Source: an uncultured Caldilineaceae bacterium
GTDB taxonomy: Bacteria > Chloroflexota > Anaerolineae > Caldilineales > Caldilineaceae
NCBI GenBank assembly: GCA_951812725.1
Contig: OX638330.1
Span: 496,001-560,000 of the forward strand
Direction of reading: 5' to 3'
Length of the DNA: 64,000 bases
Position numbers and translations under genes: made by a program. The notes under the pieces were generated by a model. The model saw nothing but the letters and a program-made list of their open reading frames with translations. It was not told the DNA's origin and ran no database searches. Position 1 is the stretch's first letter. Every line of letters begins with the position of its first letter. Shown here piece by piece: positions 15,902-26,374 of the stretch.

Positions 15902-17974
15902 ATGTCACCCAATACTAACGACCAGGGCCCTGCGCCCCTGCTTTTCGAAAGCCCATCCATCGATCCGGAACTGGAAGAAAATGTAGTCAACACCATTCGT
16001 ATGCTGGCCCTGGACGCCGTCCAGGCCGCCAATTCGGGACACGCCGGCCTGCCGATGGGCATGGCAGGCGCCGCCCTGACGCTCTGGCGCAGGCATCTGC
16101 GCTACAATCCGGCTAATCCCGACTGGCACAACCGCGACCGCTTTATCCTCAGCGCCGGCCACGGGTCGATGCTCCTCTATTCCCTGCTCCACCTGACCGG
16201 CTACGAACTCCCACTTCAGGAACTCAAGAATTTCCGCCAGTGGGGCAGCATGACCCCCGGCCACCCGGAGTACGGCCACGCGCCCGGCGTCGAAACCACG
16301 ACCGGCCCGCTTGGTCAGGGCTTCGCCAACGGCATCGGTATGGCCATCGCCGAGCAATGGCTGGCCGCCAATTTCAACCGTCCCGGCTTCGACGTGGTAT
16401 CACACAACGTATATGCAATTGTCAGCGACGGCGACCTCATGGAAGGCGTCGCCCAGGAGGCCGCCAGCCTGGCCGGCCACCTGCGTCTCGGCAAACTAAT
16501 CTATCTCTACGACGACAACCGCGTCACCATCGACGGCTACACCGATCTGGCCTTCACTGAGGACCAGTACCAGCGCTTCCAAGCCTATGGCTGGCACGTC
16601 CAGAAAGTGGACGGCATGGACAGCGCCGCCGTCGATGCCGCCATTGACGCCGCCAAACAGGATCCCCGCCCCAGTATCATCGGCTGTACCACAGTAATCG
16701 GCTTCGGCGCCCCCAAACAGGGCGAACCGGATATGCACAGCGATGCGCTTCCCGCCGAAGAGGTCGCCCAAACCAAGGCCAACCTCGAATGGCCGCAGGA
16801 GCCGACCTTCTTTCTGCCCGAGGAAGTGCGCGACTTCTGCCTCCAGGCCGTCGAGCGCGGCAATCGGCTCGAAAGCGACGACACTACCCTGTGGGATGCC
16901 TACGCCGCCGCCCACCCCGACCTTGCCGCCCAGCTCAGTGCCATGCTGCAAGGCGGGCTTCCCGACGGCTGGGAGGACGCCCTGCCCGCCTTCGATGGCG
17001 GTGGCAGCGCGGCCACCCGCAATGCCAGCGGCGATACCCTCAACGCGCTCGCACCGGTCATCCCTAATCTCATCGGCGGCAGCGCCGACCTCGCGCCCAG
17101 CAACAAGACCATCATCAGCGGCAGTCCCGACTTTCAGCCCGATTCCTACAACGGGCGCAACTTCCGTTTCGGCGTACGCGAACACGGTATGGGCGCCATC
17201 CTCAACGGCATGGCCCTGCACGGCGGCGTCATCCCCTATGGGGGCACCTTCCTCGTGTTCAGCGACTATATGCGCGCCAGCGTACGCCTTGCCGCTCTGA
17301 TGGGCGTCCCCGCTATTTTCATATTTACCCACGACAGCATCGGCGTCGGCGAAGATGGCCCCACCCATCAGCCCGTAGAACAGGTGGCTGCGTTGCGTGC
17401 CATCCCCAACCTGACCGTTGTCCGCCCGGCCGACGCCAACGAAGTGGCGCAGGCGTGGAAAACGGCGCTGACCAACAAGAGCGGCCCTACCGCATTGATC
17501 TTTTCCCGCCAGAATCTGCCGGTCTACGATCGAACCGCAGCAGGTGTCTCAGCAGCCGAAGGCGCCGCCCAGGGCGGATATGTCTTCTTCAAGAGCAACG
17601 GATCCGCAGGTGATGCAACCGAGTTGGCCCTCATCTCCTCCGGCAGCGAACTGGAGATCGCCTACGAAGCGGCCCAGCGCCTGGCCCAAAATGGCGCCGC
17701 CGTACGGGTCGTGAGCCTGCCTAGTTGGGAGCTGTTCACGGCGCAGACGCCCGCTTACCAACAGGAGGTGCTGCCGCCGAGCGCCCTGAAGCTGTCCATT
17801 GAAGCCGGTGTCACCCAGGGCTGGGAACGCTGGGTTGGCAACGACCCTGCCCGCGGCGCAGCCATCGGCCTCAACCGCTTTGGGGCAAGCGCGCCGCAGC
17901 CGGATGTCTATGCCAATCTCGGCCTGACCGTCGAAGCCGCAGTCAGCGCCGCCGAAACTCTCTTGGAGGCGTAG
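15902..17974 (+). CDS. tkt: transketolase
   Basis: A 690-residue TPP enzyme transferring two-carbon ketol units in the non-oxidative pentose phosphate pathway. All three domains are present: the TPP-binding N-terminal domain with [26 protein letters not shown] and the metal-binding SDGDLMEG (from residue 175), the pyrimidine-binding domain with [12 protein letters not shown] and [19 protein letters not shown], and a C-terminal domain ending at GLTVEAAV. An aagga site precedes the ATG. The protein is slightly longer than the usual 660-670 residues because of an insertion around the first interdomain linker (about 345-370). Transaldolase is not adjacent. Confidence 0.96.
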   Translation: MSPNTNDQGPAPLLFESPSIDPELEENVVNTIRMLALDAVQAANSGHAGLPMGMAGAALTLWRRHLRYNPANPDWHNRDRFILSAGHGSMLLYSLLHLTGYELPLQELKNFRQWGSMTPGHPEYGHAPGVETTTGPLGQGFANGIGMAIAEQWLAANFNRPGFDVVSHNVYAIVSDGDLMEGVAQEAASLAGHLRLGKLIYLYDDNRVTIDGYTDLAFTEDQYQRFQAYGWHVQKVDGMDSAAVDAAIDAAKQDPRPSIIGCTTVIGFGAPKQGEPDMHSDALPAEEVAQTKANLEWPQEPTFFLPEEVRDFCLQAVERGNRLESDDTTLWDAYAAAHPDLAAQLSAMLQGGLPDGWEDALPAFDGGGSAATRNASGDTLNALAPVIPNLIGGSADLAPSNKTIISGSPDFQPDSYNGRNFRFGVREHGMGAILNGMALHGGVIPYGGTFLVFSDYMRASVRLAALMGVPAIFIFTHDSIGVGEDGPTHQPVEQVAALRAIPNLTVVRPADANEVAQAWKTALTNKSGPTALIFSRQNLPVYDRTAAGVSAAEGAAQGGYVFFKSNGSAGDATELALISSGSELEIAYEAAQRLAQNGAAVRVVSLPSWELFTAQTPAYQQEVLPPSALKLSIEAGVTQGWERWVGNDPARGAAIGLNRFGASAPQPDVYANLGLTVEAAVSAAETLLEA

Positions 17975-17980
17975 CCGCGT

Positions 17981-18574
17981 ATGCTTGGGGCCTTGGCCGC
18001 CATCCTCCAGCAGACCAGGCAGCATCACGCCATCGAACACGCCACCATCCATCTGCTGTCAGCCCGCTTTCCCCGCCGTGTCATGGCAGGAATGAGTGAT
18101 CCCTGGGGTTTTACCCTCTACGGACAGCTCTCTACGGAGGCGATTGAAGAGGCAGTCGAGGAAGCGATTCTACGCCTGCAGGATGGCGAAGAGGAGTTGG
18201 CATTCCATCCCAACTGCGGAACGAACCTCACCACCACTATCTTTCTGGCGACCGCGGCCGCCTTTCTCGGCAGCGTCGACTGGCGAAGTTCGCGCCCCCT
18301 CCCTCCAGACGGTGTGCCCCAATTCGACACCGCGCGACAATCTGTCGCTCCGGAACCACTGCCCAAACGAAAGCCAGGCAGCATCGGTTCGCTCTTGGAC
18401 AGGATTACATTGACCGCTGGACTGATGACGCTTGCGCTTCTGGTCTCAGGGCCGTTGGGTATGCGGCTTCAGCGTCTCACCACTTTAGCGACTATCGGTA
18501 ACCGCGTGCTGGCAAAGGTCGCGCCCGTAGGGCGAAGCCAGGCGTTTCGAGTCACCTTCGCGGAACTGCAATGA
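17981..18574 (+). CDS. DUF6391-like small membrane-associated protein
   Basis: A 197-residue protein of unknown function. The N-terminal region holds the motif HHAIEHATIHLL (residues 15-26) and a conserved CGTNL segment after FHPN, which I associate with DUF6391 proteins of Cyanobacteria and Chloroflexota. Two weak hydrophobic stretches (TTIFLATAAAFLG and LMTLALLVSGPLG) suggest association with the membrane. It begins 6 bases after the transketolase stop and is probably co-transcribed. The family name is from memory and no function is assigned. Confidence 0.6.
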   Translation: MLGALAAILQQTRQHHAIEHATIHLLSARFPRRVMAGMSDPWGFTLYGQLSTEAIEEAVEEAILRLQDGEEELAFHPNCGTNLTTTIFLATAAAFLGSVDWRSSRPLPPDGVPQFDTARQSVAPEPLPKRKPGSIGSLLDRITLTAGLMTLALLVSGPLGMRLQRLTTLATIGNRVLAKVAPVGRSQAFRVTFAELQ

Positions 18575-18608
18575 CCAGGGCCCACTGCCCTCTGAAGTTG
18601 GTATCCTA

Positions 18609-19631
18609 TTGACAATTTACCTGTTCCTCGCGCCGGATGAATACCTATTGGGGCAGCGCCTGAGCAAACTGAAGCAGGCGCTGGGCGACCCGGAGATGGC
18701 CTCTCTGAACCTCGCCGAACTTGAAGGCGCCCGCTCCAGCGCAGCCGATATCCTCTATCACGCCGGCACGTTGCCGTTTCTGGCCGCGCGGCGGCTTATC
18801 ATTGTGCGCGGTTATCTGGCCAATCTGGAGTCCCGCCTGGGCACGGCCAAGTCGCCCAATAAGACCGCCCAGGCCGAGGCCCGACAAATTCTTGAAGGGT
18901 TGGCCGATCCAGCAGTTTCCAATGATCTGGTCTTCATTGAAGAAAAGTTGGATAAACGCCGCGCCATCTGGCGGGGACTGGAAGACACTGCCGGCCTCGA
19001 TCAGTTGAGCAAAAACGGGCGCCTGGCGATCGAGGAACTGAACACACCCGATGCCCGCGCCCTGCCCAACTGGATCGCTAACACCGCCAAACGGGATGGA
19101 ATCGCCATCGAGGGCAGAGCCGTCCACATGTTGGCAATCTACGTCGGGCCGGACCTGCGCCGCCTTCACCTCGAACTGGACAAGCTGCGTTCCTACGCCG
19201 GTGGCCGGAATATCACGCCGGCGGACGTGCAACTACTGGTGAGCGATACCAGCGAAGCGCTCATTTGGGACCTGACCGACGCCATCGGTCTACGCGACGG
19301 ACGCAAGGCAATGAGGGCCCTGTACGCGCTGCGGCGTAACGACGCCAACCCCTTCTATCTCCTGACGATGATTACCCGGCAATACCGGATCATGATCAAA
19401 GTGAAGGATGAGACCGCACGTGCGCCCGGCAACGAGTATGACATCGCCTCCCGAGTTGGCGAAAGGCCTTTTCCTGTCAAAAAAGCGATGGTCCAAAGCC
19501 GCAACTATGCGCTCGCCCAACTGGAGGGGATTCTGGACCGGCTCCTGTCGTCGGACTTCGCGATGAAGACCGGCGCCGATCCCAACACCGAACTGGACAT
19601 TTTGGTGGCCGAACTGACAAAAACACGTTAG
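18609..19631 (+). CDS. holA: DNA polymerase III subunit delta
   Basis: A 340-residue clamp-loader delta subunit, which opens the beta sliding clamp. The N-terminus IYLFLAPDEYLLGQRL matches the family start IYLFYGxDExLL; ATPase-like domain II and helical collar domain III follow (about 140-335), with the typical C-terminal pattern including LIWDLTDAIGLRDG and LLTMITRQYRIM. Length is normal (about 340). The best start is TTG at 18609 since it coincides with the family N-terminus; the frame is open upstream but without ATG. It lies in a plus-strand run, 16 bases before the M16-like gene. Confidence 0.92.
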   Translation: MTIYLFLAPDEYLLGQRLSKLKQALGDPEMASLNLAELEGARSSAADILYHAGTLPFLAARRLIIVRGYLANLESRLGTAKSPNKTAQAEARQILEGLADPAVSNDLVFIEEKLDKRRAIWRGLEDTAGLDQLSKNGRLAIEELNTPDARALPNWIANTAKRDGIAIEGRAVHMLAIYVGPDLRRLHLELDKLRSYAGGRNITPADVQLLVSDTSEALIWDLTDAIGLRDGRKAMRALYALRRNDANPFYLLTMITRQYRIMIKVKDETARAPGNEYDIASRVGERPFPVKKAMVQSRNYALAQLEGILDRLLSSDFAMKTGADPNTELDILVAELTKTR

Positions 19632-19647
19632 AGGAACTTTACACCTG

Positions 19648-20991
19648 ATGAAAAATATTCGATCGCTATCTTTCCCGATGCACGCCGCATCCGCACAAAG
19701 CGTATCAGGCGGGCAACCTACCATTGGCCCCGAGACCATTCATCGCGTTAGGACCGCTAATGACATCACAATACTGGTCCGCCCCAACCCCTCCGCGCCG
19801 GTGGCCATGCTGGAAGGGTGCCTGCGCGCCGGCAGCGTAGACGAGTCGGCTGAGCAGGCCGGCCTGGCCTCCTTCACCGCCTCCCTCCTGAGCCGCGGCA
19901 GCGCCAACTACGATTTCGATCGCTATAACGAGGCGGTTGAATCGGTCGGCGCCAGCGTCAGCGTGGGCGGCGGCACACATATCTCCAGCTTCGGCAGCGA
20001 GAGCCTCGTTGAGGACTTCCCGCTCATGGTAGAGATTCTGGCTGACACACTGCAGCGGCCCACCTTTCCACCGGAGCATATCGAACGCGTGCGCGGGCAA
20101 TGGCTCGTGCGCCTCCAGGAGCGGGAACAGAGCACGCGCAGCGTCTCCTACCGGCGCTTCAACGAAATGATTTTCGGCAATCACCCCTACGGTCTGTCCA
20201 CATCCGGCTATATCGAGACGATTCAGGAAATCAGCCGCGACGACGTGGTCGCCTTTCACCAGAACCACTACCGTCCCAATCAGGCTATCATTGTCGTCAG
20301 CGGCGATGTCGATCCCGAAGCAGTGGTTGCCCTTCTGGAATCCCATTTCGGCAGCTGGCGCCCCGGCGCCGAGCCGCTCCCGCCGGCCGACACTATCCCG
20401 CCGGTCGCAGGCGCTAACGGCATCCAACGTAAGTCATTCGATATGCCCGGCAAGGTCCAGTCCGATGTCGTTATAGGCTGCCTCGCCATCGCCCGTACCC
20501 ATCCCGACTACTACGCAGTGCAGGTGGCCAACAACATCCTCGGCCAGTTCGGCATGATGGGACGCCTGGGCGAAACCGTGCGCGAGCGGCAGGGGCTGGC
20601 CTACTACAGCTACAGCGCGCTAGACACCGACATCGGCATCGGGCCGTGGGTGGCCTTCGCCGGCGTCAACCCCCAGAACGTCAACCAGGCCGCTGACAGC
20701 ATACTCCACGAGTTTGAGCGCTTGGGGAATGAACCGGTCAGCGATGAAGAACTCTCCGACAGCATCGCCAACATGACCGGCACCCTCCCCCTGCGACTGG
20801 AAACCAACGACGGCGTGGCTTCGATCCTGCTCAGTATGGAATGGTTCGGTCTGGGCCTCGACTACCTGCAAACATACCAGGAACGGATACGCGCCATCAC
20901 AAAAGAGGATGTCCAGCGCGTGGCCGCCAACTATCTGCGCACAGATTCCTATACGCAGGTCACCGCCGGCCCGGACGCAAATGGGAGCTGA
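19648..20991 (+). CDS. M16 family peptidase homologue lacking the zinc motif
   Basis: A 447-residue protein with the two-fold repeated fold of M16 (insulinase/mitochondrial processing peptidase) proteins. The catalytic HxxEH motif should lie in the segment AGLASFTASLL: the positions are Ser75, Ala78 and Ser79, so no zinc can be bound there. The second half keeps the arginine/tyrosine element (RERQGLAYYSYS) used for substrate binding in two-subunit M16B peptidases. It therefore looks like the non-catalytic partner of such a pair; the usual HxxEH partner is not in this window. A gagg site precedes the ATG, and the gene follows holA by 16 bases. No clear signal peptide, though residues 1-20 are moderately hydrophobic. 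Confidence 0.88.
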   Translation: MKNIRSLSFPMHAASAQSVSGGQPTIGPETIHRVRTANDITILVRPNPSAPVAMLEGCLRAGSVDESAEQAGLASFTASLLSRGSANYDFDRYNEAVESVGASVSVGGGTHISSFGSESLVEDFPLMVEILADTLQRPTFPPEHIERVRGQWLVRLQEREQSTRSVSYRRFNEMIFGNHPYGLSTSGYIETIQEISRDDVVAFHQNHYRPNQAIIVVSGDVDPEAVVALLESHFGSWRPGAEPLPPADTIPPVAGANGIQRKSFDMPGKVQSDVVIGCLAIARTHPDYYAVQVANNILGQFGMMGRLGETVRERQGLAYYSYSALDTDIGIGPWVAFAGVNPQNVNQAADSILHEFERLGNEPVSDEELSDSIANMTGTLPLRLETNDGVASILLSMEWFGLGLDYLQTYQERIRAITKEDVQRVAANYLRTDSYTQVTAGPDANGS

Positions 20992-20997
20992 GCCTCC

Positions 20998-22026
<1,029 letters not shown>

Positions 22027-22038
22027 GACAGTCGAAAA

Positions 22039-23262
22039 TTGAACTGCTGCCTGCCTTACAAGTTGAGAATTGCCCTCGCTTCCGTTCTGCTCCCGGCCAC
22101 ACTCTTGGTGGGATGCATGACGTCGGCCCCAATTTCGGGTGCGGAGCCGGTTCCGGTGCCTTCGACTACCAGGGCCCCCACGACTTCGGGCGAGAATGGT
22201 GAAATGTCCCCCGCGGCGGCTACCTCGGAGGTCGGCGAACAAACGCAACAGGATGAGCAAGTCTCAGCGGGCATGGGCGAGGAAGAACTGGCCCCTATAG
22301 CTACTGCCGCGATTGACTTCATCGGGCTCCTCGATGCACAACAAAAAGAAGCCGCCCTCCTTCCGTTCGACAGCAACAAGCGGCCCAACTGGTCAAACCT
22401 GCCCGCAGGCATGCTGCCCTTCGACCGCAACGGCGTTCGTATCGGAGATCTCAGCGATAATCAACTCGCTGCTATGCTTGCCTTTCTCTCCACCACTATG
22501 AGCCCTGCAGGCCTCGAAACCGTGACCGCAATTGTTGCCGCAGAAGCCGTCCTGTCAGAATCCCAAAACGCTGGCCGGCTAGGATGGAGTGAGGGAAACT
22601 ACTGGCTTGCCTTCTTCGGTACACCGTCGCCGACAGAGCCTTGGGCATGGCAGTTTGGCGGTCATCATCTGGCTATCAACATGTCCATTTCTGACGGCCG
22701 CATCACGATGTCCCCCGCCTTCATCGGAGTCGAACCGGCTGTTATCGACGAGGCCGCGGTCGACGAAATCTACGCAACACTTGGCGGCGAAAGGGCAAGC
22801 GAAGGAAAGGGGACCGTCGCGCCATTCGCCGATGAGATCGAGGCTGGGCTGGCACTCGTTAACGGCCTGTCCGCTGCAGCGAGAGACGCAGCACTCGTTT
22901 CAAGGCGCCCGAACGGCCTGCTCACCGGTGCAGGCCAGGACGGAGTCATCCCTGAACTACAAGGGTCGCAAGCGAGTAGTTGGGGTTCCGGCCAGCAACA
23001 GGCTCTGCTCGATCTTGTGTCCCTTTGGGTCGGCATGCTCCCGCCCCGGAACGCCAGGCTCCGCATGGATGAGATCGAGTCCAGTCTGAACGACACCTAT
23101 TTCGCCTGGCATGGGCCCACCGATGGCGCCGGCGCTATCTACTTCCGTATTCAAGGCCCGGATCTGATTATCGAGTTCTTAACGCGTGGCCCGGTCGGCG
23201 CCTATAACGGTCACTTTCATTCGATTTACCGGGACCCAACAAACGAATACGGTCAGCAGTGA
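22039..23262 (+). CDS. DUF3500 domain lipoprotein
   Basis: A 407-residue exported lipoprotein. The N-terminus is a lipoprotein signal with lipobox LLVGC and the acceptor Cys at residue 26, followed by a Pro/Thr/Glu-rich linker to about residue 85. The remainder matches DUF3500: RPNWSNLPAGM, the DLSDNQ segment, WAWQFGGHHLAINM, a MSPAFIGVEP segment, and near the end YFAWHGPTDGAGAIYFRIQGP with VYRDP-type ending (here IYRDPTNEYG). Function of DUF3500 is not established. The best start is TTG at 22039, needed to include the whole signal. It sits between the ATPase and permease genes of an ABC-2 exporter, so a role at the cell surface linked to that system is possible. Confidence 0.85.
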   Translation: MNCCLPYKLRIALASVLLPATLLVGCMTSAPISGAEPVPVPSTTRAPTTSGENGEMSPAAATSEVGEQTQQDEQVSAGMGEEELAPIATAAIDFIGLLDAQQKEAALLPFDSNKRPNWSNLPAGMLPFDRNGVRIGDLSDNQLAAMLAFLSTTMSPAGLETVTAIVAAEAVLSESQNAGRLGWSEGNYWLAFFGTPSPTEPWAWQFGGHHLAINMSISDGRITMSPAFIGVEPAVIDEAAVDEIYATLGGERASEGKGTVAPFADEIEAGLALVNGLSAAARDAALVSRRPNGLLTGAGQDGVIPELQGSQASSWGSGQQQALLDLVSLWVGMLPPRNARLRMDEIESSLNDTYFAWHGPTDGAGAIYFRIQGPDLIIEFLTRGPVGAYNGHFHSIYRDPTNEYGQQ

Positions 23263-23393
23263 CGACGGATCCAAGTGCTCGCCTTAGCCGGTTGCCCCAG
23301 GCATCGTCTGCCAAATGCCATGAAACATGCTTGGCGCAGCCACTTAACGATTTCTGAGCGTTCTTCCAGGAGAGTCTGAACTCCGGACCGCAT

Positions 23394-24197
23394 ATGCTCG
23401 CTTTCTACTCAATTTACAAGAGCTACTTCCGCCTCGCCTTGATGGAGCAGTTCCAGTATCGAGTTTCTATGCTGATCTGGTTGCTCGGCGGAATCATCGA
23501 GCCGTTGATGTACCTCGTCGTTTGGCGTACAGTTGCTCAACAGCAGGGCGGAGCAGTGGGCGGCTATACTGAAAATGACTTTGCCGTCTATTACATCGCC
23601 ATGATGATGGTGAGCCATGCCACGTTTACATGGATCATGTGGGAGTACGTCTACCGTATCCGCATGGGCCTGTTTTCGGTCATGCTGCTCAAGCCTATTC
23701 ACCCGATCCACAATGACATCTCCTATAATGTTGGCTACAAGTTTCTGACGTTAGTCGTAATGGTGCCGCTCGCCGCGCTGCTGGCCTGGTTTTTCGATGC
23801 TTCCTGGCAGCCAACCCTCTGGTCGCTGGCGGCATTTGTACCCGTCCTGATCCTTGCTTTCCTGTCGCGCTTCTACTTGGAGTGGGGAATGGCTATGGTC
23901 GCATTCTGGACCACGCGCATTGATGCCATGAACCAAGCCTATATCGTCACCACACTCTTCTTATCGGGAAAGTTGGCTCCTCTCGAACTGTTTCCTCAGA
24001 TCGTGCAGGTTACCGCCAACATCCTGCCCTTCCGCTGGATGCTAGCCTTCCCTGTCGAACTCCTGCTCGGGCGTGTTACGCCTGGAGAGCTGCTCATCGG
24101 CATCGGCGCCCAGCTCTTCTGGCTGCTCGCCGGCTATCTCTTTATGCAGCTTATCTACCGGGCCGGCATCAAACGCTACGCCGCCTTTGGCGCCTGA
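23394..24197 (+). CDS. ABC-2 type transporter permease (PF06182-like), first subunit
   Basis: A 267-residue integral membrane protein with about six helices, matching the ABC2_membrane_6 permeases that work as heterodimers with a NatA-like ATPase. Hydrophobic segments begin around residues 20, 60, 110, 140, 180 and 230. It starts at an ATG preceded by ctccgg and lies 15 bases before the second permease gene. Export substrate unknown. Confidence 0.87.
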   Translation: MLAFYSIYKSYFRLALMEQFQYRVSMLIWLLGGIIEPLMYLVVWRTVAQQQGGAVGGYTENDFAVYYIAMMMVSHATFTWIMWEYVYRIRMGLFSVMLLKPIHPIHNDISYNVGYKFLTLVVMVPLAALLAWFFDASWQPTLWSLAAFVPVLILAFLSRFYLEWGMAMVAFWTTRIDAMNQAYIVTTLFLSGKLAPLELFPQIVQVTANILPFRWMLAFPVELLLGRVTPGELLIGIGAQLFWLLAGYLFMQLIYRAGIKRYAAFGA

Positions 24198-24212
24198 CCT
24201 GCAACCGCAACC

Positions 24213-24998
24213 ATGTACTACTTTCGCCTCTTCGCCACCTACGTCCGTGTCGGCATCCTCGGAGAACTTGAATACCGGGCCAATTTCTGGATCAATATGA
24301 TCCAGTCGGCGCTCGATCTGGGCGTCGCCCTCGGCGGGCTGGCCGTCGTTTTCAGTCACACCGACACGCTGGGTGGCTGGCGGCCGGAGGAGCTGCTGGC
24401 GCTGATCGGCGTCTACTTCCTCATCGGCGGACTGATTCGCACAATCATCCGCCCCTCGATGACCCAATTCATGGAGGATGTACGCCAGGGCACGCTCGAC
24501 TTCACACTCACAAAACCGGCCGACTCGCAGGTGCTCGTCAGCATCCAACGCATCGAAATCTGGCGCTTGGTGGACGTACTGATCGCATTGCCGGTGTTGG
24601 GCACGGCGTTGGTCCGGCTTGGCGCCCAGTTGGGTCTGATCGATACCGTAGTCTTTGGCGTAACCCTGTTGTGCGGCGGCTTGATCATCTACAGCTTCTG
24701 GCTTATGCTCAGCACCTGTGCATTCTGGTTCGTGAAGGTCGAAAACATCCAGGTCATCTTCATGAGCATGTGGCAAGCCGGCCGCTGGCCCGTCAGCATC
24801 TATCCCGCTTGGCTGCGCGCCGTGCTGACTTTCCTGGTCCCGGTCGCCTTCGCCACCACCGTGCCCGCCTCCGCCGTCAGCGGGCGCATCACCGACGCTA
24901 ACCTGTACGGCACGATTGCCCTGGCTGTCGCTATGCTACTCGTCTCCCGCTGGTTCTGGCGGGTGGGAATCAAATTCTATTCGGGCGCATCGGCCTGA
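24213..24998 (+). CDS. ABC-2 type transporter permease (PF06182-like), second subunit
   Basis: A 261-residue membrane protein related to its upstream neighbour, again with about six hydrophobic segments. It retains family features such as the MTQFMEDVRQGTLDFTLTKP cytoplasmic loop, likely the coupling element to the ATPase, and a final helix before the C-terminal SGASA. Together with the ATPase at 20998 and the permease at 23394 it forms a complete exporter. Confidence 0.88.
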   Translation: MYYFRLFATYVRVGILGELEYRANFWINMIQSALDLGVALGGLAVVFSHTDTLGGWRPEELLALIGVYFLIGGLIRTIIRPSMTQFMEDVRQGTLDFTLTKPADSQVLVSIQRIEIWRLVDVLIALPVLGTALVRLGAQLGLIDTVVFGVTLLCGGLIIYSFWLMLSTCAFWFVKVENIQVIFMSMWQAGRWPVSIYPAWLRAVLTFLVPVAFATTVPASAVSGRITDANLYGTIALAVAMLLVSRWFWRVGIKFYSGASA

Positions 24999-25018
24999 CA
25001 AATGAAGGAGAAAAACAC

Positions 25019-25630
25019 ATGCAAATCCTGATTTCTTCGGCCAGGCATGAACGCTGCGCCGCGCTGGCAGATTACTTGGCCCAGTTCCACGAGATAAGGC
25101 TGACCGAACGGGCGCATGTGGAGACGGCGCACGAGTTTGTGCTGTCCGCGCTGGGGCACGACCGCTCGACAAACCTGCTCACGCAGGGGATGGACGCCAT
25201 CATCCATGCCGTAGAGCCCCTCCCGGACGAGGACGTGAGCGCACAGCTCGATGCCGCCACCCGCTGCACATATAACCTGCTGATGGCCGCCGCCCAAGAG
25301 GGCGTCTCCCAGGTTGTCCTGCTCAGCACGCTCGAACTCATGGCAGACTATCCCGCCGGCTATCGCGTCCAAGAAACCTGGCGGCCACTGCCTCGCACGC
25401 AGCCGCCCACGCTCACCAAACACCTTGCCGAGCAAATCAGCCGCGAATTCGCCCGCGAAGGCAGTTTGGGAATCAAGATCCTGCGCCTGGGAGAAGCGTC
25501 CAACGATACCGTCGCAGTCGCCGTCGGCGAGGCACTCGCTGAGCCCGCCTCGCTCGCCGCCAAGCACAGGTCCCGCGAAGAAGGCGGCGCTGAAGCCTGG
25601 TCGATTACACACATAGGGGAAAGAGCTTAA
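25019..25630 (+). CDS. degenerate NAD-dependent epimerase/dehydratase-like protein
   Basis: A 203-residue extended-SDR-like protein. It keeps the overall order of strands (DAIIHAV, the TYNLLMAAAQEGV helix, QVVLLSTLELM) but the N-terminus MQILISSARHERC has no glycine-rich nucleotide loop, and the catalytic YxxxK is replaced by PTLTK. It is thus unlikely to be an active oxidoreductase. It has a good agga site and overlaps the next gene by one base (TAATG), so it is translated with the intact paralogue and may act as its regulatory or heterodimer partner. Confidence 0.7.
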   Translation: MQILISSARHERCAALADYLAQFHEIRLTERAHVETAHEFVLSALGHDRSTNLLTQGMDAIIHAVEPLPDEDVSAQLDAATRCTYNLLMAAAQEGVSQVVLLSTLELMADYPAGYRVQETWRPLPRTQPPTLTKHLAEQISREFAREGSLGIKILRLGEASNDTVAVAVGEALAEPASLAAKHRSREEGGAEAWSITHIGERA

Positions 25631-26355
25631 TGAACGTACTCATTCTCGGCGGCGCAGGCATGCTGGGTCCCTATGTGGCCCGCGAATTAGCGCCCGCCCA
25701 CAACCTGCGCATTACCGACATCAACCCGCCGAAAGAGGATCTCCCAGGGGAGTTTCTCCTGCTCGACGCCGCCGACCTGGACGGCGTCGTCGCCGCAGCC
25801 GCAGGCATGGACGCCATCCTCAACCTTTCCGTCCTTCGCCGCCACCGCCAAACTGCCTGGGATGTCAGCACCCGCGGCTGCTATAACATGATGCAGGCCG
25901 CAGTCACCCACGGCATCCGCCGCGTCATCAACACCGGTCCGCACTACACCGTCGCCGGGCGCCATATCACCGAAATCCATGATTTCGACATCGGCCCCGA
26001 CATCCCTCCCCAACCAGGGACTAACCTCTACGCTCTGACCAAGTGCATGGGGCTGGAAATCTGTCGCGTATTCACCCAGCATCACGACATCAGCGTACAG
26101 CATTACCTGTTCTACAATTTCAAAGACCCGGCGGCAATCCAACCCGGCGAACGCTACGCGCCCTACGTCGTCTCCTGGGAAAACGCGGCCGAAGCTTTCA
26201 CCCTCGGGCTGGACATCGATCTCGACGCGCTGCCATCCCGCAATGAAGTCTTCTACGTCTTCGCCGACATGCCCCACGGCAAATTCAGCAACGAAAAGGC
26301 GAAACGTATCCTCGGCTTCAAACCTCGCCAGGACGTGGAGATTCTTTGGAAATAG
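25630..26355 (+). CDS. NAD-dependent epimerase/dehydratase family protein
   Basis: A 241-residue extended short-chain dehydrogenase. The nucleotide loop GGAGMLG (7-13), the NLSVLRRH segment and the active-site Tyr134 and Lys138 in YALTK are all intact, so it should bind NAD(P) and act on a nucleotide sugar or similar. It is shorter than typical UDP-sugar epimerases (300+), lacking most of the C-terminal substrate domain. It overlaps its degenerate upstream paralogue by one base. Confidence 0.87.
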   Translation: MNVLILGGAGMLGPYVARELAPAHNLRITDINPPKEDLPGEFLLLDAADLDGVVAAAAGMDAILNLSVLRRHRQTAWDVSTRGCYNMMQAAVTHGIRRVINTGPHYTVAGRHITEIHDFDIGPDIPPQPGTNLYALTKCMGLEICRVFTQHHDISVQHYLFYNFKDPAAIQPGERYAPYVVSWENAAEAFTLGLDIDLDALPSRNEVFYVFADMPHGKFSNEKAKRILGFKPRQDVEILWK

Positions 26356-26374
26356 AATGACGTCCAATCGGAAG

